Shown piece after piece: positions 14,629-23,780 of a DNA stretch of 64,000 nucleotides (positions within the stretch are counted from its first letter, which is position 1; every line of letters starts with the position of its first letter). A program made the translations under genes and the position numbers. A model generated the notes under the pieces. It saw only the letters and a list, made by a program, of their open reading frames with translations, did not search any database and had not been told where the DNA came from. This DNA comes from JAISGQ01 sp045604155 (lineage in GTDB: Bacteria; Bacillota; Clostridia; Oscillospirales; Acutalibacteraceae): the NCBI GenBank assembly GCA_045604155.1, contig JAZUNN010000006.1, forward strand, positions 1-64,000, read 5' to 3'.

Positions 14629-15149
14629 TTCTTCATCATTCTGACAGCTTCATCAACAGAAACACACTTTGCATAACGGTTTTTCCACATGAACTCGTTA
14701 TAATATCTGTAGCTGTTTTCGGCAGACATGAAATCATTGTCGAAGGTTGAATTTGAATATTCCGGGACTATAACCTGAAAACCGTGCTCAAAACCGCATT
14801 TTACGGTGGAATCAATGCAGTAATCAGTCTGAAGTCCCGTGACAATAATTGTTCTGATATTCTTTTCTCTCAGATATTCAAGAAGCCCTGAATCACGAAA
14901 GGGACTGTTTACCGTTTTATCAAAGATCATTTCCTTTTCTTCGGGAGAAAAATCATCGAAGATTTCAAATCCTTCCGTGCCTTTTGTCAGAGGTTTGCCT
15001 TCTCCGTCATCGTGTCTTACAAAAACAACCTCAATATTGTTCTTTCTTGCAGTTGATATAAGATGTTTTACATTGCTTACAAACCTGTCGAAACAGAAAA
15101 GCCTGTCTGTAGTAATCAGCCGCTGTGCATCAATTACCAGCAAAACCAT
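14625..15149 (-). CDS. Cysteine hydrolase, isochorismatase-like
   Basis: The 174-aa protein belongs to the isochorismatase/nicotinamidase superfamily. The catalytic Asp is in LLVIDAQ (residue 7), the Lys in FDKTVNSPF (around 77), and the nucleophilic Cys in VTGLQTDYCIDST (around 112). The substrate cannot be read; family members hydrolyse nicotinamide, isochorismate or N-carbamoyl compounds. It is flanked on both sides by terminators and so is probably monocistronic. GGGTG precedes the ATG. Confidence 0.88.
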   Translation of the reverse strand: MVLLVIDAQRLITTDRLFCFDRFVSNVKHLISTARKNNIEVVFVRHDDGEGKPLTKGTEGFEIFDDFSPEEKEMIFDKTVNSPFRDSGLLEYLREKNIRTIIVTGLQTDYCIDSTVKCGFEHGFQVIVPEYSNSTFDNDFMSAENSYRYYNEFMWKNRYAKCVSVDEAVRMMKK

Positions 15150-15204
15150 GATAACACCCCTCTGATAGATATAATCAGATTATATCATGAAAAAGATAAT
15201 TTTC

Positions 15205-15252
15205 AATATAACCCAAAACCGGCAGTCGAAAGACTGCCGGTTTTGGGTTTTG
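15205..15252 (-). terminator. Terminator downstream of the PDZ protein gene
   Basis: AACCCAAAACCGGCAGTC (15210-15227) pairs perfectly with GACTGCCGGTTTTGGGTT (15232-15249). Confidence 0.88.
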
Positions 15253-15301
15253 AAAAGAGTATATTGGGGATAAAGACGTAAGCAAATTCAGGTTGTCATC
15301 C

Positions 15302-16027
15302 TTAGTCAAGCTGAGTTTTATCAATAAGGACGACGGTGACATCAAAGCTTTCGGCAAAGCCATCGGAAAAACGGGTGATAGTCAGTGTAAGTTCATCACC
15401 GGGCTGATGTTTGTTAAGAACAGCTGAAAGTTCATTTATTGTGGTGATGATACGTCCGTTTGCAGCGGTTATGATGTCGTACTGCTGCACATCAGTTCCG
15501 GAAAAAGAGGAAAGATCCTCAATGCCGATTATAACAAGACCGCCTGCAATGCCATAGCCGCCTGCCTGAGAAGAATCAAGAGCAGAAACGACCACACCAA
15601 GCCCTGCATTTGAGGTCTGTGAACTGTCGATGATCATATCGGAATCTGAAGAGGCATTATCTTCATCAGAGTCATCATAAAAATCAGGAATGAGGAAGAA
15701 ATCGTCATCAAAGGAAAAATTACCGTTCCCGTTTGAAGTCTGATTTCCGGAAGTAAACCTGAAAACAGAAAAACATACCATCACGCATACAGCGAGAAAA
15801 GTAAGAGCACCGACAATTCCAAAGAACCATGCAAGAATACGTTTGCCGACGCTTTTTTTGCGTTTGCCGGTGACAGTGCCGTTTTTCCTGAGAAGTTCCT
15901 CCACATATTCCCTTGAAACAACTCCGTAAGAGGTTACAAGCTGACCCTCAGAGGAAATTGCATCAGAAACAGAAACTTCTGCTTCCAAGGGCTGCTCCTG
16001 GGGAGCAGTAACATTGTTTTGCTCCAT
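15302..16027 (-). CDS. Membrane-anchored PDZ-domain protein (HtrA-like, no protease domain)
   Basis: This 241-aa protein has a cytoplasmic N-terminus with VSREYVEELLRKNG near residue 50 and a basic GKRKKSVGKR run. A transmembrane helix follows (about 80-102), then an acidic linker with EDNASSDSD. The C-terminal PDZ domain has GIEDLSSFSGTDVQQYDIIT, NGRIITTINELSAVLNK and GDELTLTITR. These parts match the membrane anchor and PDZ of HtrA/DegP-type proteases, but the trypsin-like domain is missing. It may be a scaffold or substrate-binding protein. The start at 16027 has GGGAGG seven bases upstream; an in-frame start at 16057 lacks one. Confidence 0.85.
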   Translation of the reverse strand: MEQNNVTAPQEQPLEAEVSVSDAISSEGQLVTSYGVVSREYVEELLRKNGTVTGKRKKSVGKRILAWFFGIVGALTFLAVCVMVCFSVFRFTSGNQTSNGNGNFSFDDDFFLIPDFYDDSDEDNASSDSDMIIDSSQTSNAGLGVVVSALDSSQAGGYGIAGGLVIIGIEDLSSFSGTDVQQYDIITAANGRIITTINELSAVLNKHQPGDELTLTITRFSDGFAESFDVTVVLIDKTQLD

Positions 16028-16188
16028 AAAGCAACCTCCCTGTTCTGATGAGAGCATTATACAACATCAATGTGTTGATAAAGTGAATACGTGAAAAATA
16101 AATTGCGTTGGGAAGAATTTTCATAATTCCCTCTCTCATCAAATATATTATACAACAAACTGGCGTAATTAGTCAAGGGGGTGCAGAA

Positions 16189-17535
16189 ATGTCGCAGAAA
16201 AACTATTTGATTTTTGATAAGACGGCAGAGATACTTTGGGGACCTGCCACAATCGGACTTATAATTCTGGTGGGAATAATTTACACAGTAAATACAGGTG
16301 CATTTCAGCTCCGATACGGGAAACACTGGATAAAAACAACCATCGGATCCGTTTTTAAAAGAAATAAAACAAAGGTAAATGATAAAAAATCAATATCACA
16401 GTTTCAGAGCCTTACGGTTGCACTGGCAGGCACATTGGGCACGGGAAATATAGTAGGCGTTGCAACGGCAATAACAATAGGCGGCGCAGGTGCAGTATTC
16501 TGGATGCTTGTAAGCAGTGTGTTCAGCATGATAGTCTGCTATGGCGAAAATGTCCTGGGCATACTTTACCGCCGCAGAAATTCAAAGGGCGAGTGGTGCG
16601 GAGGTCCCATGCAGTATATGGAATACGGCATGAAAAGCAGATGTCTTGCGGTGATTTTTGCCGCAGCCTGCACTCTGGCAGCTTTTGGCATGGGGAATAT
16701 GGTACAGGTAAATGCCCTTGCCCAGTCAGCAGAAGAAAGTCTTGAAATTCCGCCGATAGCAACGGGAGTTATTATAGCATCAATAGTTGGTGCAGTGCTT
16801 ATGGGAGGCATAAAAAGAGCCGCCGCACTGACAGAAAAATTAATCCCCGTAATATCCGTTGCATACATGGCCGCCTGCATAATTATAATTGCCGTCAATG
16901 CCTCAGCTCTGCCGAAAGCCGTTTCGGATATAGCAGAGGGGGCATTCAGCGGAAAAAGTGCCGCAGGCGGAGTGCTCGGAACACTGCTTATCGGAGTGCG
17001 CCGTGCCATTGCCTCCAACGAGGCAGGGCTCGGAGGCTCCGTGATGGTGCACAGCTGTGCCGAGGTTGAACACCCGGTAATTCAGGGAATGTGGGGGATA
17101 TTTGAGGTTTTTACCGATACAGTGGTTTTCTGTACTCTTACAGCCCTTGTAATTCTTACATCGGGAAAAGCAGACAGCGGACTGGACGGAGCGGTACTGA
17201 CATCGGCGGCATTTGAAACAGTGCTGGGAGATTTCGGAGGCATCTTTTTGACAGTATCAATAGCACTGTTTGCTTTTTCAACAATGATAGGCTGGAGTTG
17301 TTACGGAGAAAAAAGCTTTTCCTATATTTTCGGAGAAAGATATACATTCATCTATCGACTCGGATTTATTGCTGCAGCAATTTTGGGCAGTGTCATGCAG
17401 CTTTCCGCAGTGTGGAGCATTTCTGACATACTCAACGCAGTGATGGCATTTCCAAATCTTGCAGCCCTTGTTGTTCTTGCTCCGAAAGTAAAGGATGCAA
17501 CAAAGGACTATCTGTCAGAAAAGGGCAATACTTGA
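16189..17535 (+). CDS. Sodium:alanine/glycine symporter, AGCS family
   Basis: The 448-aa integral membrane protein has about 10-11 hydrophobic helices. The family signature GTLGTGNIVGVATAITIGGA lies near residues 83-102, with ASNEAGLGGSVMVHS around 285 and ENVLGILYRRR after an early helix. It would import alanine or glycine with Na+. The ATG at 16189 follows AAGGGGGTG; the in-frame start at 16108 lies in the divergent promoter region. No glycine riboswitch is visible in the short upstream region. The sdpR promoter starts right after the stop. Confidence 0.9.
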   Translation: MSQKNYLIFDKTAEILWGPATIGLIILVGIIYTVNTGAFQLRYGKHWIKTTIGSVFKRNKTKVNDKKSISQFQSLTVALAGTLGTGNIVGVATAITIGGAGAVFWMLVSSVFSMIVCYGENVLGILYRRRNSKGEWCGGPMQYMEYGMKSRCLAVIFAAACTLAAFGMGNMVQVNALAQSAEESLEIPPIATGVIIASIVGAVLMGGIKRAAALTEKLIPVISVAYMAACIIIIAVNASALPKAVSDIAEGAFSGKSAAGGVLGTLLIGVRRAIASNEAGLGGSVMVHSCAEVEHPVIQGMWGIFEVFTDTVVFCTLTALVILTSGKADSGLDGAVLTSAAFETVLGDFGGIFLTVSIALFAFSTMIGWSCYGEKSFSYIFGERYTFIYRLGFIAAAILGSVMQLSAVWSISDILNAVMAFPNLAALVVLAPKVKDATKDYLSEKGNT

Positions 17536-17584
17536 CTTGCAAAAAAGAATGTGATAACATACATTTAACACAAAGGTTAAATGT
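17532..17584 (+). promoter_or_regulatory. sdpR-sdpI promoter and operator
   Basis: TTGACT (17532-17537), a 17-base spacer and TAACAT (17555-17560). A perfect 9-bp inverted repeat, ACATTTAAC (17561-17569) and GTTAAATGT (17576-17584), covers the expected start site and is a candidate site for the SdpR-like repressor. Confidence 0.8.
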
Positions 17585-17598
17585 AATGAGGCGAAGAT

Positions 17599-17874
17599 AT
17601 GTCAATACACAATACTCTCAAAGCCCTTTCTGACCCGGTCAGGCGTGAAATATTGAACAGGCTGAAAAAGGGGAGAATGTCAGCAGGAGAGATAACAGAA
17701 TGCTTTGATATAACCGGTGCGGCGATATCGAGGCATCTCTCTGTGCTTAAGGAAGCCGACCTTATCAGAGATGCCAGAGAAGGAAAGTTCATATATTACG
17801 AGCTGAATGCATCGGTGCTTGAAGAAATAATGCTATGGATAACAGATCTGAGAGGGGATAAGGGGAATGATTAG
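17599..17874 (+). CDS. sdpR: ArsR/SdpR-family repressor
   Basis: The 91-aa protein is a winged-helix ArsR-type regulator: LKALSDPVRREILNRLKKG, SAGEITECFDITGAAISRHL as the recognition helix region, LKEADLIRDAREGKFIYYEL as the wing. It lacks the paired metal-binding cysteines of ArsR metal sensors. It overlaps the SdpI-like gene by 8 bases. In Bacillus subtilis, SdpR represses sdpRI and is held at the membrane by SdpI when SdpI binds the SdpC toxin; the same control is plausible here. Confidence 0.88.
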   Translation: MSIHNTLKALSDPVRREILNRLKKGRMSAGEITECFDITGAAISRHLSVLKEADLIRDAREGKFIYYELNASVLEEIMLWITDLRGDKGND

Positions 17875-18946
17875 AAAAAATCTGGGAAAGATCATAATTT
17901 CAACTGTTGTAATCCTCCTGCCCATGGCAGCAGGAATCATTCTGTGGAATAAACTGCCAGATACTATGGCCACTCACTTTGGTGCATCGGGCAAGGCAGA
18001 CGGTTTTTCAGCAAAATCATTCGCTGTCTTTGGATTGCCGCTCATAATGGCTGTACTGCAGTGGCTGGGACTTTTGATAACCGCAAAAGACCCGAAAAAC
18101 AAAGAACAGAGCCGGAAGGCGTTCAATATAGCATTATGGACAATGCCGGTGATGTCAGTAGTGGTGAACGCATTGATATACGCCATAGCGCTGGATGCAG
18201 AAATTAAAATTGAGAAAATCATGCCTTTGATTTTCGGACTTGGATTTATTATCGTGGGTAATTACCTTCCGAAGTGCAAACAGAACAGTACCATTGGAAT
18301 CAAGCTTTCATGGACCCTTGCAGACGAGGAAAACTGGAACAGGACTCACAGAGTTGCAGGCATAATATGGGTCATAGGCGGCATCCTTATGCTTTCAGGA
18401 GTGTTTCTTCCCATCAAAGTCTATCTGATCACTTTCATACCCACCGTGTTTCTGATGATTCTGATTCCTGCGATCTATTCCTATTCATTCTACAGAAAGA
18501 ATGGAAATAAGGAAGACGTAAAGGCGGCAATGAAGGAAGTAAGAAAGAACAATAAGGTCGGTGTCATAACAGTTGCGATAATCGTTCCTGTGATACTTGC
18601 TCTTGTGGCTGTGCTGATGTTCACAGGCAATGTAAAGGTGGAACTCGGTGAGGAAAGCTTTGAAGTAAAAACCGCATACTGGGATGATGTAGAGATCAGT
18701 TACAGCGATATTGACAGCATTGAATACAGAGAAAGCTGCGATGGAATACGTGAATACGGTTACGGCAGCGCAAGACTTCTGCTTGGAATATTTGAAAATG
18801 ACGAGTTTGGAAGATACACTCGCTACACTTATAAAAATGATGCTTGCGTTGTACTGACAGCAGGCGAAGATGTTCTTGTAATAGGACTTGAAAGCGACGA
18901 AGAAACAAAAGCTCTATACAATGACCTGTCAAAGAAAATAGGATGA
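17867..18946 (+). CDS. sdpI: SdpI-family integral membrane immunity/signal protein
   Basis: The 359-aa protein starts with a DUF1648 segment (KLPDTMATHFGASGKADGF after the first membrane helix). The SdpI signature follows: GNYLPKCKQNSTIGIKLSWT and NRTHRVAG around residues 127-165, with about seven membrane helices in all. After the last helix, a soluble C-terminal domain of about 100 residues (GEESFEVKTAYWDDVEISYS, DVLVIGLESDEETKALYNDL) resembles a bacterial PH domain and is extra compared with B. subtilis SdpI. No sdpC-like toxin gene is adjacent. It may give resistance to a toxin made elsewhere. Confidence 0.85.
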   Translation: MIRKNLGKIIISTVVILLPMAAGIILWNKLPDTMATHFGASGKADGFSAKSFAVFGLPLIMAVLQWLGLLITAKDPKNKEQSRKAFNIALWTMPVMSVVVNALIYAIALDAEIKIEKIMPLIFGLGFIIVGNYLPKCKQNSTIGIKLSWTLADEENWNRTHRVAGIIWVIGGILMLSGVFLPIKVYLITFIPTVFLMILIPAIYSYSFYRKNGNKEDVKAAMKEVRKNNKVGVITVAIIVPVILALVAVLMFTGNVKVELGEESFEVKTAYWDDVEISYSDIDSIEYRESCDGIREYGYGSARLLLGIFENDEFGRYTRYTYKNDACVVLTAGEDVLVIGLESDEETKALYNDLSKKIG

Positions 18947-18982
18947 AAAAAACCTGCACACAAATGTGTGCAGGTTTTTTGT
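18946..18982. terminator. Bidirectional terminator
   Basis: AAAAAACCTGCACAC pairs with GTGTGCAGGTTTTTT. It separates sdpI from the convergent CAP gene. Confidence 0.9.
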
Positions 18983-18989
18983 TGTTAAA

Positions 18990-20216
18990 TTACTGTGGAG
19001 TGTAGAATTGCTGCGACCAGTAGGTGTACATAAGACCCTGATATTTTGAAGTGCCGACGCTGATACTGCAATATCTGAAGTTGGGGTTCATGATATTGGC
19101 TCGGTGAGTAGGCGAATTCATCCAGTCGTTGACTACCTGCTCAGGCGTGGTCTGACCACGTGCCAGATTTTCACCTACATAGAGGTAAGGAATGCTGTAG
19201 TAATTATAAGCGGTGAGATATCTTGTTCCGTTGGGACGTTCATGAGCGAACTTGGAATAGATTTCAGAAAGTCTGAGGTCAGCAACACGCTTGAGGTCAC
19301 TTCCGCCGACTTCAAGAGGAGCGATTCCGCTGGCAGCTCTGTGCTGGTTGCAGAGGTAAACAACTCTTGATTCAAAGTCGTCGACAACGATCTTTATGTG
19401 ACATGTACCGTTGATATTGGAAGCATGAATCCATGTTGTACCCACACTGTAAGCGGTGACGACAACAGAACCGACGTCGTTGCTGGTGGTATCAGCGATA
19501 TAGGAATAATCGGAATTATAAACTGCTATGGGGGTATCAGCAAATCCGGACTTCAGATAAAGTCTTACGGAAGAACCGACATACATTCTGTACTCGGTGA
19601 CAGTGGAGCCGCCGGAAGAAAGGGAGAAGCTGATATTACCGGAGTTTGTATAATTCTTTGTAGTGGTTGTGGTAGTGGGTCTTGTAGTCGTCCTTGTAGT
19701 GGTTGTGGTAGTAGTAGGACGGGTAGTGGTTGTGGTAATCTGAGTGGTTGTTGTAGTTGTGGTGCGAGGGGAAGATGGGTCAGAAGTTCTGCCGGTTGTG
19801 CTGGAGGTCTGACCTGCATTCTGACTGTTGCCCGGAGTGGTGTTGTCGGTCACATCGGGAGCAGTGCTGCCTGACTGTCCGTTATCCTGAGAGGGGGTGT
19901 TTTCAGTGGGGACAGTAGTTGTAGTGGTTTCAATGATTGAAACATTGTCATTGTGAGTGTAGCCTTCTTCTGTGGTGGAAGTAGGACCGTTGATGGAAAT
20001 ATCAAGACCGGCAGATGTGCTGTCCTGACCTGCACCCTCATCATCCATATCTGAAAGCTGAGCGATAATGCCTGTGTCCTCAGGTGACTGAACAATATCA
20101 CCTACAGTATCGGCAGGAAAGTAAGAATTGGTGCCCTGTACACTGATTCCGAATATGGAACAGAGCATCATTATTGAAATAAGAACAAGATAAAAAACCT
20201 TCTGCGAGGATAACAC
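18990..20216 (-). CDS. Secreted CAP-domain protein with Thr-rich linker
   Basis: The 408-aa protein has a signal peptide, a disordered acidic/Ser/Thr region, a linker dominated by Thr runs (about residues 120-190, with repeated RPTTTTTTT-like units) and an Ig-like beta domain. It ends in a CAP/SCP domain of about 120 residues with FAHERPNGT, GENLARG and NSPTHRANIMNPNFRYCSI. The His and Glu residues of the CAP cavity are present. Thr-rich linkers are typical of secreted rumen clostridial proteins. I take GTG 20216 as the start, with GGAGG eight bases upstream. Confidence 0.88.
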   Translation of the reverse strand: MLSSQKVFYLVLISIMMLCSIFGISVQGTNSYFPADTVGDIVQSPEDTGIIAQLSDMDDEGAGQDSTSAGLDISINGPTSTTEEGYTHNDNVSIIETTTTTVPTENTPSQDNGQSGSTAPDVTDNTTPGNSQNAGQTSSTTGRTSDPSSPRTTTTTTTQITTTTTRPTTTTTTTRTTTRPTTTTTTKNYTNSGNISFSLSSGGSTVTEYRMYVGSSVRLYLKSGFADTPIAVYNSDYSYIADTTSNDVGSVVVTAYSVGTTWIHASNINGTCHIKIVVDDFESRVVYLCNQHRAASGIAPLEVGGSDLKRVADLRLSEIYSKFAHERPNGTRYLTAYNYYSIPYLYVGENLARGQTTPEQVVNDWMNSPTHRANIMNPNFRYCSISVGTSKYQGLMYTYWSQQFYTPQ

Positions 20217-20299
20217 GGGGAACACCTCCGAAAAGACATAATATTCCAAGTACAATATACACCATTTCGCAATGTATTGCAATAGAAAAATTGTGAAAT

Positions 20300-23200
20300 T
20301 TAATCAGAAACGGAAATATATGCATTGATAATTGCCTGCGCATTCTCAAGGATAGACAACTTTCTGTCGGGACGCACAGTCATATGAGGCTTTGCAGAGG
20401 GAGTAAACATCACTCTGCCTCGCAGATTCTGGGCAAGAGCAGAAATTCTGGGCATATCTATTTTTGCAATACTGAAAATAAAATTGCCGTCAATCTGCCT
20501 GATTTCGGAAATGCCTGCCTGAGCGGCCTTGTTTCTCAGAAGTGCAACATCGCACAGCCCGATAACCTCATCGGGAAGGTCTCCAAAGCGGTCGATAAGC
20601 TCGTCTATAACCTCGCTTCTGTCGTTTTCGGTGCGAATGGAGGCGATGGTACGATAAATTGACAGACGCATGGGAAGAAGCTCGATATAGCTTTCGGGGA
20701 TAAACGCATCCACATGAAGGTCGACTCTGCAGTCAACATCAAGACTTTTTACAGCCTCGCCCTTTTCTTCGCTTACAGCCTCGGAAAGGAGCTTCATGTA
20801 CATTTCATAACCGACGGTTTCCATGTGTCCTGACTGCTCACCGCCGAGAAGATTTCCTGCACCTCGCAGTTCGAGGTCACGCAGTGCGATTCTCATACCG
20901 GAACCGAATTCGGTGAATTCTCTTATTGCATCAAGACGTTTTGTGGCGATTTCCGAAAGCTCCTTGTTGCGCTTGAAGGTCATATAAGCATATGCACGTC
21001 TTGTTGAACGTCCTACTCGACCTCTTATCTGATGAAGCTGAGAAAGACCGAAACGATCAGCATTTTCAATTATCAGTGTGTTGCAGTTGGGGACATCCAC
21101 ACCTGTTTCGATAATGGTTGTGCAGACAAGAACATTGGCCTCCTGCTCGCAGAGCCTTGCCCATACCTTGCTCATTTCACCTTCACCCATCTGACCGTGA
21201 GCAACGGCAATGATTGCCTCGGGTACAAGCTCCTGGATTTTCATGGCGGTGCGTTCGATAGTGCCTACATTGTTATGCAGATAGAACACCTGACCGCCTC
21301 GGCGAAGCTCCTTGCGGATAGCCTCGGCAATAATGCCCTCATCATATTCAAGAACATAGGTCTGAACAGGGCGTCTGTCCTGAGGTGCTTCTTCAAGCAC
21401 AGAAATATCTCTCAATCCGCCAAGTGCCATGTTGAGGGTACGGGGGATAGGTGTTGCGGAAAGGGTTAGCATATCAATTCCACGGAATATCTCTTTGAAT
21501 CGTTCCTTCTGAGCAACACCGAATCTCTGCTCCTCGTCGACGATGGCAAGGCCGAGATTGTGGTATTCAACGTCTTTCTGAACTATTCTGTGAGTGCCGA
21601 TGACAACATCTATTTCGCCTCGTTTGAGCTTTTTAAGAATAGCTTCCTGTTCTTTCGGGGTACGGAAACGCGAAAGAAGTTCAACAGAAACAGGGAAACC
21701 GTCAAAACGTCTTAAAGCAGTCTGATAATGCTGCCATGCAAGAATTGTTGTAGGTGCAAGAATAGCACACTGCTTTCCCGACATGACACACTTGAAGACA
21801 GCTCTCATGGCGACCTCGGTCTTACCGAAGCCCACATCACCACAGAGAAGTCTGTCCATGGGAGCCTTGGACTCCATATCTCTTTTTATCTCCTCAATGC
21901 AGCGAAGCTGATCATCGGTTTCGTCGTAATCAAAGCGAAGCTCAAAATCTCTCTGCCAGTCATCGTCCTCGGCAAAGGGTATACCTTCCGCATTTTTACG
22001 CTCCGCATAAAGCTTTGTAAGCTGAGCTGCAATATCCTTGACCGCCTTCTTGACTCTTGTTTTCTGTCTTTGCCAGTCACCGCTGCCAAGCTTTGTGATT
22101 TTGACATTGCCGCCCTCACCGCCGCCGATATACTTGCTGACCATATCAAGCTGAGTGATGGGAATATACATTATATCTCCCTGAGCGTACAGAATCTTCA
22201 TGAAAGCCTTTGTAACGCCATCGGAAGTTCTCGACTGAACTCCGTCAAAAATACCGATTCCATAGGTTGCATGAACGATATAATCACCGACAGAAAGCTC
22301 GCTGAGATCCTGAATTGCAAGACCACACTTGTATTTTCTCGCAGTGAGCTTCTTTCCCGAATTACTCTTGCCCCAGGTTATAACGGCACAGAGAGCCTCA
22401 GGATATTCAAAGCCTGCGGTGTATGCACCCTCTAAGACCATTGCTTTTCCGGGTGCAAGCTCCTCAGGAGAGTTTGCATAGAAGGCTCTTACCTTGTCTT
22501 CGCCCTCTGAAAGAGAGTGTGCCAGTGACATAGCCGCCTTCTGAGTGCCTGCCATAACAGCCACACTGTAGCCTCTGCCAAGGAGTGAATGAAGATCCTC
22601 TTTGAGCACAGCAACGGAACCGCTCCATACAGAAGTCTGATGGAGGGCTGCATTGAAAAGAGATTTCAGCTTTACATCATATGCACTTCGTGCAAAGGTA
22701 TCCATAAATACTGTTCGATGCTCGAACCATTCAAGAAGCTCGGAAGAGCTTATGGAAAAACGGGAAAGATCCTTGCACAGAGTACCGTTCTGAAGCAGAG
22801 ATTTTATTTCCTCGTTGAGTGTATTTTCATATGATTTTGCCTGTTCCCTGACAGACACGTGCTCTGAAACGAATATAAGCCCGTCATCAGGCAGATAATC
22901 CATAACCGTTGCCTCACGGTGACAGATAAGAGGAAGAAATTTGTCAACGCAGGCAAGCCTACGTCCGTTGCGTATTTCCTGAGCCTCAGTCAGAAGCTGC
23001 TCCTTTGCAGGCGCAGAAGATCTTGAAACAAGGGTTTTGGCAAGTGCTTCTATCTCATCTGCAAGCTCACCCCAGTCAGTGGTGGAAAGCTCAACCGCAG
23101 GAAGAATGCTCAGTTCAGGTACATATTCAGTTCTTCGCTGAGATTCAAGATCAAAATAATTTATGCTGTCAATCTCATCACCCCAGAATTCAAGACGAAC

Positions 23201-23767
23201 GGGAGCAGGTGAATCAGGGGGATAAATGTCAAGAAGACCGCCTCGAATGGAAAACTGACCCGTACCGTCAATCTGGAAAACACGTTCATAACCTGATGCA
23301 GTAAGTGCAGCAGCGCACTTGTCAAGAGAAACCTCAAGACCGGATTTCAGAATAAGCATTCTCTCCTCAAGCTGCTCAGGAGGGAGAGTGAACTGCATTG
23401 CAGCAGAGGCACAGAGAACAACAGCCCCGAAATCTCCTGTCAGCATACGGCTGAGAGCATTGACTCTTGCGTGTTCAAAATCATGGCTTCGGCCTTCGAG
23501 AGGGAAGAAGTCCATGTCACGGGTAGGGAAGATGACACTTTCAAGTCCCATAGCGCAGAGGTCGCCGCAGATTTTGCCTGCTTCAAGGTCATCAGCGGCA
23601 ATAACAATAGCTTTGCGTCCCGTCTGAGCACATATGGAAGAAATGAAATGTGCCTTATGAACGGCAGAAAGCCCGCTGATGGCAGCAGGCAGTCTGTTTT
23701 TCTGTATGGCATCTTTTAAATCATTATAGGAAGTAAGTTTGTCGGTAATTGAAGTTAAAAAACTCAT
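20300..23767 (-). CDS. mfd: Transcription-repair coupling factor Mfd
   Basis: The 1155-aa DNA translocase removes RNA polymerase stalled at lesions and recruits UvrA. Order: a UvrB-like N-terminal region with FPTRDMDFFPLEGRSHDFEH; the RNA polymerase interaction domain with LSVGDYIVHATYGIGIFDG near residue 500; the RecG-like helicase with Walker A GDVGFGKTEVAMRA near 640 and DEEQRFGVAQKE; and motif VI GRVGRSTRRAYAY with RGAGNLLGGEQSGHM. The C-terminal TRCF domain holds the autoinhibitory contact. It is the last gene of glmU-pth-mfd, 14 bases after pth. Confidence 0.97.
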   Translation of the reverse strand: MSFLTSITDKLTSYNDLKDAIQKNRLPAAISGLSAVHKAHFISSICAQTGRKAIVIAADDLEAGKICGDLCAMGLESVIFPTRDMDFFPLEGRSHDFEHARVNALSRMLTGDFGAVVLCASAAMQFTLPPEQLEERMLILKSGLEVSLDKCAAALTASGYERVFQIDGTGQFSIRGGLLDIYPPDSPAPVRLEFWGDEIDSINYFDLESQRRTEYVPELSILPAVELSTTDWGELADEIEALAKTLVSRSSAPAKEQLLTEAQEIRNGRRLACVDKFLPLICHREATVMDYLPDDGLIFVSEHVSVREQAKSYENTLNEEIKSLLQNGTLCKDLSRFSISSSELLEWFEHRTVFMDTFARSAYDVKLKSLFNAALHQTSVWSGSVAVLKEDLHSLLGRGYSVAVMAGTQKAAMSLAHSLSEGEDKVRAFYANSPEELAPGKAMVLEGAYTAGFEYPEALCAVITWGKSNSGKKLTARKYKCGLAIQDLSELSVGDYIVHATYGIGIFDGVQSRTSDGVTKAFMKILYAQGDIMYIPITQLDMVSKYIGGGEGGNVKITKLGSGDWQRQKTRVKKAVKDIAAQLTKLYAERKNAEGIPFAEDDDWQRDFELRFDYDETDDQLRCIEEIKRDMESKAPMDRLLCGDVGFGKTEVAMRAVFKCVMSGKQCAILAPTTILAWQHYQTALRRFDGFPVSVELLSRFRTPKEQEAILKKLKRGEIDVVIGTHRIVQKDVEYHNLGLAIVDEEQRFGVAQKERFKEIFRGIDMLTLSATPIPRTLNMALGGLRDISVLEEAPQDRRPVQTYVLEYDEGIIAEAIRKELRRGGQVFYLHNNVGTIERTAMKIQELVPEAIIAVAHGQMGEGEMSKVWARLCEQEANVLVCTTIIETGVDVPNCNTLIIENADRFGLSQLHQIRGRVGRSTRRAYAYMTFKRNKELSEIATKRLDAIREFTEFGSGMRIALRDLELRGAGNLLGGEQSGHMETVGYEMYMKLLSEAVSEEKGEAVKSLDVDCRVDLHVDAFIPESYIELLPMRLSIYRTIASIRTENDRSEVIDELIDRFGDLPDEVIGLCDVALLRNKAAQAGISEIRQIDGNFIFSIAKIDMPRISALAQNLRGRVMFTPSAKPHMTVRPDRKLSILENAQAIINAYISVSD

Positions 23768-23780
23768 ATTAATCTCCGTT

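Noticed and set aside
16028..16188. Glycine riboswitch before the AGCS symporter
   Set aside because: The region is too short and lacks the conserved tandem aptamer cores.
19398..19874. Rightward Gly/Cys/Ser-rich frame opposite the Thr-run linker
   Set aside because: It is the complement of the Thr-rich repeat of the CAP gene; low complexity explains the open frame.
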